The translations under genes were made by a program, and so were the position numbers. Below, piece by piece: positions 60,752 through 64,000 of a stretch of 64,000 nucleotides of DNA (the stretch's first letter is position 1; the number at the start of each line of letters is the position of its first letter). A model generated the notes under the pieces. That model was not told the origin of the DNA and searched no databases. It worked only from the letters and a program-made list of their open reading frames with translations. Source of the stretch: Lachnospiraceae bacterium (GTDB taxonomy: Bacteria; Bacillota; Clostridia; Lachnospirales; Lachnospiraceae); assembly GCA_017427415.1 (NCBI GenBank), contig JAFRSU010000038.1, forward strand, positions 1 to 64,000. Direction: 5' to 3'.

Positions 60752-61114
60752 TTAGCTCTCAGCGAGCTTGCCTACCATCTTTGTGATCTCATCGGGCTCA
60801 AAGGGCTTTGTTACGAACTCTGCCGCACCGAGCTTGATGGCATCAATCATTTTATTTTGCTGACCGGCAGCGGTGACCATGATGATCTTGGCTGCTGCAT
60901 CGATCTCCTTTATAAGCTTTAAAGCACCAAGTCCGTCAAGTACCGGCATGGTGATATCAAGTGTAACTATATCCGGTCTTAACTCCTTGTATTTATTAAC
61001 TCCGTCCTGTCCGTCCATAGCCTCGCCGACTATGTCGTGTCCTGCGTTCTCAAGTATGTTACGAAGAATCTTCCTTGATGTTCTGGAATCATCAACTATC
61101 AATATCCTGCTCAT
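60752..61114 (-). CDS. cheY: CheY-type stand-alone response regulator
   Basis: A 120-residue receiver domain only: Asp8/Asp9, phospho-acceptor Asp53 (TLDITMPVLDG), a Thr near 82 (MVTAAGQQ) and Lys near 104 (VTKPFEPDE). It has no output domain, so it acts by protein contact. It starts 29 bases after the gene for a CheX-like phosphatase and shares its terminator. Whether it controls a flagellar motor is unknown, as no other chemotaxis genes lie in the window. Confidence 0.9.
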   Translation of the reverse strand: MSRILIVDDSRTSRKILRNILENAGHDIVGEAMDGQDGVNKYKELRPDIVTLDITMPVLDGLGALKLIKEIDAAAKIIMVTAAGQQNKMIDAIKLGAAEFVTKPFEPDEITKMVGKLAES

Positions 61115-61143
61115 ATGTGCCTTCCTCCTCTGTAATCTCCGGT

Positions 61144-62028
61144 TTATATGCTCATTTTCCCGTCGTATGCAGAAATAAGGTTGATCCTGTTGCCGCCGAT
61201 ATATACGGGCAGCTGCAGCAATCTTCCGCCATTTACGGTAACCTCTTCGGCCTTAAATACCGGAGGTACCATATCTACAAACATCTTATTGGAAATACCT
61301 GTAGCGTACATTCCGTTTACACAATTGATAAACTCTGCTACGGCATCTAACAGATCAAGATTAACCTTTTCAAACTCTTCATGGGCAAATGCCTCACCCA
61401 TGCTCAAGAATCCGGCTTCTTCACCGGTGATACCGAGTGCCATCTCTTTATCGCCGCCCATACACTGGAAAGCCACGCCCTTGGACTCTACTGAGGAAAC
61501 CCATGATGCACGTCCTACGTACGCATCCGAATCAACAAGACGGATAATGGTACGTACCGCAACCAAGATATGTTCTTTCTGCATCGGGTCACAATCGGAG
61601 GGAAGGAATAATGGAACTATCCTGTCGGAATCGCCCGATTTTAAATCCTCCATGTCAGTGGTGGTAAACTCCAATGACTTCTGATAATCAACAAATGCGT
61701 TCTCAAACTCTTTTAAAGTCATGAAACCGTTATCGGTAACTGCCTGTGCAAATGTAAGATACTGGTTGCCCTGAAGACCTAATAAGCGGCTCACCTGATC
61801 GTCGGTAAGATAGCCTTTTTCAACAGCTATATCACCGAATCTCTTATCCATCTGGGCCTGAAGGCGGTTAACCTCTTCAGACTGCTCCAAAGTCATGAGC
61901 TTCTCGGTAACTGCGATAAGTCCGAGCTTAACCCTGACCTTTTTCTGGGTATCAAATGCCTGCTCTAACTGGTCTAACGAAAGAATACCTGATTTTACAA
62001 GATAGTTGCCAAATAATTGATTAATCAT
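61144..62028 (-). CDS. CheX-like phosphatase with MshEN/GspE-type N-terminal domain
   Basis: A 294-residue protein in two parts. Residues 1-115 contain two or three short helical repeats (YLVKSGILSLDQLEQAF, RFGDIAVEKGYLTDDQVSRL, AVTDNGFMTLKEFENAF) like the MshEN/GspE N-domains, which in some proteins bind cyclic di-GMP. Residues 150-294 resemble CheX/CheC phosphatases, with the catalytic ExxN motif at Glu232 and Asn235 (AEFINCVNG). It would dephosphorylate the adjacent CheY. GGAGG precedes the ATG. The domain pairing is unusual; the ligand is not known. Confidence 0.75.
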   Translation of the reverse strand: MINQLFGNYLVKSGILSLDQLEQAFDTQKKVRVKLGLIAVTEKLMTLEQSEEVNRLQAQMDKRFGDIAVEKGYLTDDQVSRLLGLQGNQYLTFAQAVTDNGFMTLKEFENAFVDYQKSLEFTTTDMEDLKSGDSDRIVPLFLPSDCDPMQKEHILVAVRTIIRLVDSDAYVGRASWVSSVESKGVAFQCMGGDKEMALGITGEEAGFLSMGEAFAHEEFEKVNLDLLDAVAEFINCVNGMYATGISNKMFVDMVPPVFKAEEVTVNGGRLLQLPVYIGGNRINLISAYDGKMSI

Positions 62029-62115
62029 AACATACCTCCCTGTACGTCAAAACGATATAGACACCTGTGGTTATAGTATACATCATTTCAAGCAAAAATG
62101 GAAGAAGAAATTTGA

Positions 62116-62442
62116 TTAATTTTCTGCCGCAGCCTGAGGCTTCTCAACCTCGGTGATCGCTGTCTTTTTCATAGGGATACGGCAGTTCTTGTTGCTTCCG
62201 AATTCTACTATGACTACTTCATCCATAACATCTATTACAACACCGTAAAAACCGCTGGTGGTGAGTACGCTGTCGCCGATCTCAAGTGCTGCTATCATGG
62301 CGTCAAGCTGCTTCTGCTGCTTCTTCTGCGGTCTAAGTAAAACGAAATAAAATACAAGACCGATGATAACAAGGTAAGCGATAGGAAGGATCATGCTCAT
62401 GCTTGAGCCTTCCTGGGTAGCGGTTAAAAACAAATTAGACAT
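62116..62442 (-). CDS. yajC: Preprotein translocase subunit YajC
   Basis: A 108-residue accessory subunit of the Sec translocon (SecDF-YajC). One membrane helix (about 17-37, MILPIAYLVIIGLVFYFVL) is followed by RPQKKQQKQ and the soluble YajC domain (LEIGDSVLTTSGFYGVV). The ATG overlaps the tgt stop (TAATG), the classic tgt-yajC arrangement. No secDF gene is visible in the window. Confidence 0.94.
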   Translation of the reverse strand: MSNLFLTATQEGSSMSMILPIAYLVIIGLVFYFVLLRPQKKQQKQLDAMIAALEIGDSVLTTSGFYGVVIDVMDEVVIVEFGSNKNCRIPMKKTAITEVEKPQAAAEN

Positions 62443-63587
62443 TACTTTTCTCCTCTTTCTTTTGATTCTGAAAAGCCTTCGAGCTTTTCTTTTTTATATT
62501 GTGCATATCTTCCTTCTTCGATGGCCGATCTTATCTCCGCCATCATATTATTATAGAAGTAAAGATTATGTGTCACCATAAAACGCATGCCGAGCATCTC
62601 ACCTGCTTTTAGGAGATGCCTTATGTAGGCTCTCGAATGGTTCCTGCAGACAGGACAGCTGCAGTTCTCATCTATAGGACTGTCGTCTGTCTCGAAACGG
62701 GCATTAAGCAGATTGATCTTACCGTGCGAAGTATAGGCATGTCCATGCCTGCCGTTCCTCGTAGGATATACACAGTCAAAGAAATCAACTCCACGATTCA
62801 CTGCCTCCAATATATTCTCAGGAGTGCCGACACCCATGAGATATACAGGCTTATTGCCCGGAAGCTCGGGTACTACGGCATCGAGTACGCGGTACATCTC
62901 TTCGTGCGACTCACCCACTGCCAGGCCGCCCACAGCATAGCCCGGAAGATCAAGCTCCGATATAGCCTTCGCATGCTCTATCCTTATATCCTCATATATG
63001 CCTCCCTGATTGATACCGAAGAGCAGCTGGTTTTTATTGATGGTATCCTCTCTTTGGTTCAGTTCGGCCATTTTGTTTTTACATCTGACAAGCCACCTGG
63101 TAGTACGCGCCACGGACTGCCTGATGTACTCCTTTTCCGCAACACTCGAAGGGCACTCATCAAAGGCCATGGCTATGGTCGATGCCAGGTTGGACTGTAT
63201 CTGCATGCTCTCCTCGGGACCCATGAATATCTTGCGTCCGTCTACATGAGAGTTAAAGGATACGCCTTCTTCCTTTATCTTCCTGAGCTTCGCTAAGGAA
63301 AATACCTGGAATCCGCCGGAATCCGTAAGTATGGGCCTGTCCCAGTTCATAAACTTATGGAGACCGCCCAGCTTCTTTATCACTTCATCACCGGGGCGTA
63401 CGTGCAGATGGTAGGTATTTGACAGTTCCACCAAGGTCCCTATCTCTTTTAAGTCCTCCGTGGATACGGCGCCCTTTATGGCAGCCGCAGTCCCTACATT
63501 CATAAATACGGGAGTCTGTATGGTCCCGTGAACGGTGACGAACTCGCCCCGTTTCGCTCTCCCGTCCTTAGCTTTTATTGTAAACAC
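62442..63587 (-). CDS. tgt: tRNA-guanine transglycosylase
   Basis: Exchanges guanine-34 for the queuosine precursor preQ1 in tRNA-Asp, -Asn, -His and -Tyr. The TIM-barrel enzyme has TDSGGFQVFSL near 90 with the conserved Asp, the NQGGIYEDIR segment near 196, the RNA-binding YPTRNGRHG near 275, and a C-terminal zinc site (NCSCPVC with a downstream His). The 381 residues are typical. The GTG start at 63587 follows a GGCGGGG site. It is co-transcribed with yajC. Confidence 0.97.
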   Translation of the reverse strand: MFTIKAKDGRAKRGEFVTVHGTIQTPVFMNVGTAAAIKGAVSTEDLKEIGTLVELSNTYHLHVRPGDEVIKKLGGLHKFMNWDRPILTDSGGFQVFSLAKLRKIKEEGVSFNSHVDGRKIFMGPEESMQIQSNLASTIAMAFDECPSSVAEKEYIRQSVARTTRWLVRCKNKMAELNQREDTINKNQLLFGINQGGIYEDIRIEHAKAISELDLPGYAVGGLAVGESHEEMYRVLDAVVPELPGNKPVYLMGVGTPENILEAVNRGVDFFDCVYPTRNGRHGHAYTSHGKINLLNARFETDDSPIDENCSCPVCRNHSRAYIRHLLKAGEMLGMRFMVTHNLYFYNNMMAEIRSAIEEGRYAQYKKEKLEGFSESKERGEK

Positions 63588-63632
63588 TTATACCCCGCCT
63601 TTGATAATCATACTGAAATATGAACAGTATAT

Positions 63633-63661
63633 AGTATATATGCAATTCCGTAAAATTTCAA
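63633..63661 (-). promoter_or_regulatory. Promoter of tgt-yajC
   Basis: On the minus strand TTGAAA (63656-63661) and TATACT (63633-63638) with 17 bases between, about 46 bases upstream of the GTG. It is back to back with the tRNA-Trp promoter. Confidence 0.7.
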
Positions 63662-63678
63662 GTTTTTTATAAAAAAAG

Positions 63679-63707
63679 TTGACAACACCGTATTTTTGTA
63701 GTATTAT
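63679..63707 (+). promoter_or_regulatory. Promoter of tRNA-Trp
   Basis: TTGACA (63679-63684), 17 bases, TATTAT (63702-63707). Transcription would begin near 63714, leaving a 56-base leader. Confidence 0.85.
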
Positions 63708-63769
63708 CTTCAAGTACGCGATGCTTTACATGAAATAATGCAGATGTTTAGCGTATGGATAATGAATAT

Positions 63770-63842
63770 AGGGGTATAGTTCAGCTGGTAGAATAACGGT
63801 CTCCAAAACCGCAGGTCGTGGGTTCGAATCCTACTGCCCCTG
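63770..63842 (+). tRNA. tRNA-Trp (anticodon CCA)
   Basis: A 73-base cloverleaf. Acceptor strands AGGGGUA and UGCCCCU pair fully (one G-U). The D arm is GUUCAGCUGGUAGAAUAAC, the anticodon arm has CCA in the loop CUCCAAA, and the T arm contains GGUUCGAAUCC. The 3' CCA is not encoded. It stands alone, with its own promoter and terminator. Confidence 0.97.
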
Positions 63843-63850
63843 TAAAAAAA

Positions 63851-63872
63851 GCAACCTTCATTTGAGGGTTGC
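63851..63872 (+). terminator. Terminator of tRNA-Trp
   Basis: GCAACCTTCA and TGAGGGTTGC form a 9-10 bp stem followed by TTTTTGTTT; it lies eight bases beyond the tRNA. Confidence 0.9.
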
Positions 63873-63938
63873 TTTTTGTTTAGTAAAACTTTGTGCTGTT
63901 TTTTTGTTTTTTTATATTAGGTTGTATTTTTGCTACGT

Positions 63939-64000
63939 TTAATGCTGCTTAAGCATTTCTATCTGTCTTTGGAGCTCAGCTATATAAGCCTTGCTTTCGG
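63939..64000 (-). CDS. 3' end of an unidentified gene (runs off the right edge)
   Basis: The last 19 codons of a minus-strand frame are visible: ESKAYIAELQRQIEMLKQH and a TAA stop at 63939-63941. The composition fits a C-terminal coiled coil. Nothing else can be said; such ends are common in transposase accessory proteins and in many regulators. It is convergent with tRNA-Trp. Confidence 0.4.
   Translation of the reverse strand, partial: ESKAYIAELQRQIEMLKQH

Overview
The window looks like a chromosomal segment of a Gram-positive, anaerobic Clostridia bacterium, most likely a member of the Lachnospiraceae. The basis is: a DUF4364 regulator, a T-box leader in front of valS, a six-gene Rnf complex (rnfCDGEAB), two trigger-factor-type PPIases, lipoproteins with Gram-positive lipoboxes, SLH and Ig-like surface proteins, and tRNAs without an encoded CCA. 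Genus cannot be fixed from the sequence alone. Almost every gene lies on the minus strand; the exceptions are a two-gene plus-strand unit (4617-7303), a DUF4364 gene (22593-23108) and tRNA-Trp near the right edge.

Layout. 1-4368: 5' end of a tRNA (probably Pro) running off the left edge, then ilvB, leuA and rdgB (branched-chain amino acid synthesis plus nucleotide-pool cleaning). 4617-7303: an alpha/beta-hydrolase-fold protein lacking the usual nucleophile, and a THUMP RNA methyltransferase. 7382-12685: two paralogous secreted Ig-like proteins behind a promoter sitting in an inverted repeat. 12979-16198: valS with a T-box riboswitch. 16241-22435: FKBP-type lipoprotein, hflC/hflK, a PEGA-domain protein and cca. 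22593-27522: DUF4364 and the proteostasis operon tig-clpP-clpX-engB. 27726-32868: two small membrane proteins, a UvrD-like helicase, gltX and a small lipoprotein; then a HerA-like ATPase. 34804-36393: a small accessory islet with a yefM-yoeB toxin-antitoxin pair and an A+T-rich membrane protein. 36463-40466: an SLH-type secreted protein and a fibronectin III protein. 40630-45651: an ABC-2 exporter co-transcribed with a histidine kinase and response regulator. 45906-49200: a PH-like membrane protein, a zinc-ribbon membrane protein, a lipoprotein and the remnant of a P-loop ATPase. 49305-54761: rnfCDGEAB (ferredoxin:NAD+ oxidoreductase, ion pump). 54878-60455: Mbeg1-like hydrolase, CarD, OGG1-type glycosylase, a Nat-type ABC exporter and a 77-residue protein. 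60752-63587: CheY plus a CheX-like phosphatase with an MshEN-like N-terminus, then tgt-yajC. 63770-64000: tRNA-Trp and the 3' tail of an unidentified gene.

The most distinctive feature is non-coding. Three dispersed repeat families (called A, B and C here) occupy many intergenic gaps, and members of A and B have become coding sequence: the C-terminal tail of the RNA methyltransferase, the tail of EngB, and the linker between the two domains of the response regulator. There are also a 19-bp tandem repeat derived from the end of leuA, a 46-bp hairpin array between clpX and engB, and a 10-bp tandem repeat in the toxin-antitoxin islet. Several promoters overlap clear palindromes, including a yefM-type operator with two GTAC cores 12 bp apart.

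No wholly new multi-gene defence or biosynthetic system is evident. The best candidates for undescribed biology are the repeat-derived protein segments, the paralogous Ig-like surface pair, the nucleophile-less hydrolase with a highly charged tail, the cysteine-bearing extension of RnfE and the MshEN-CheX/CheY pair.
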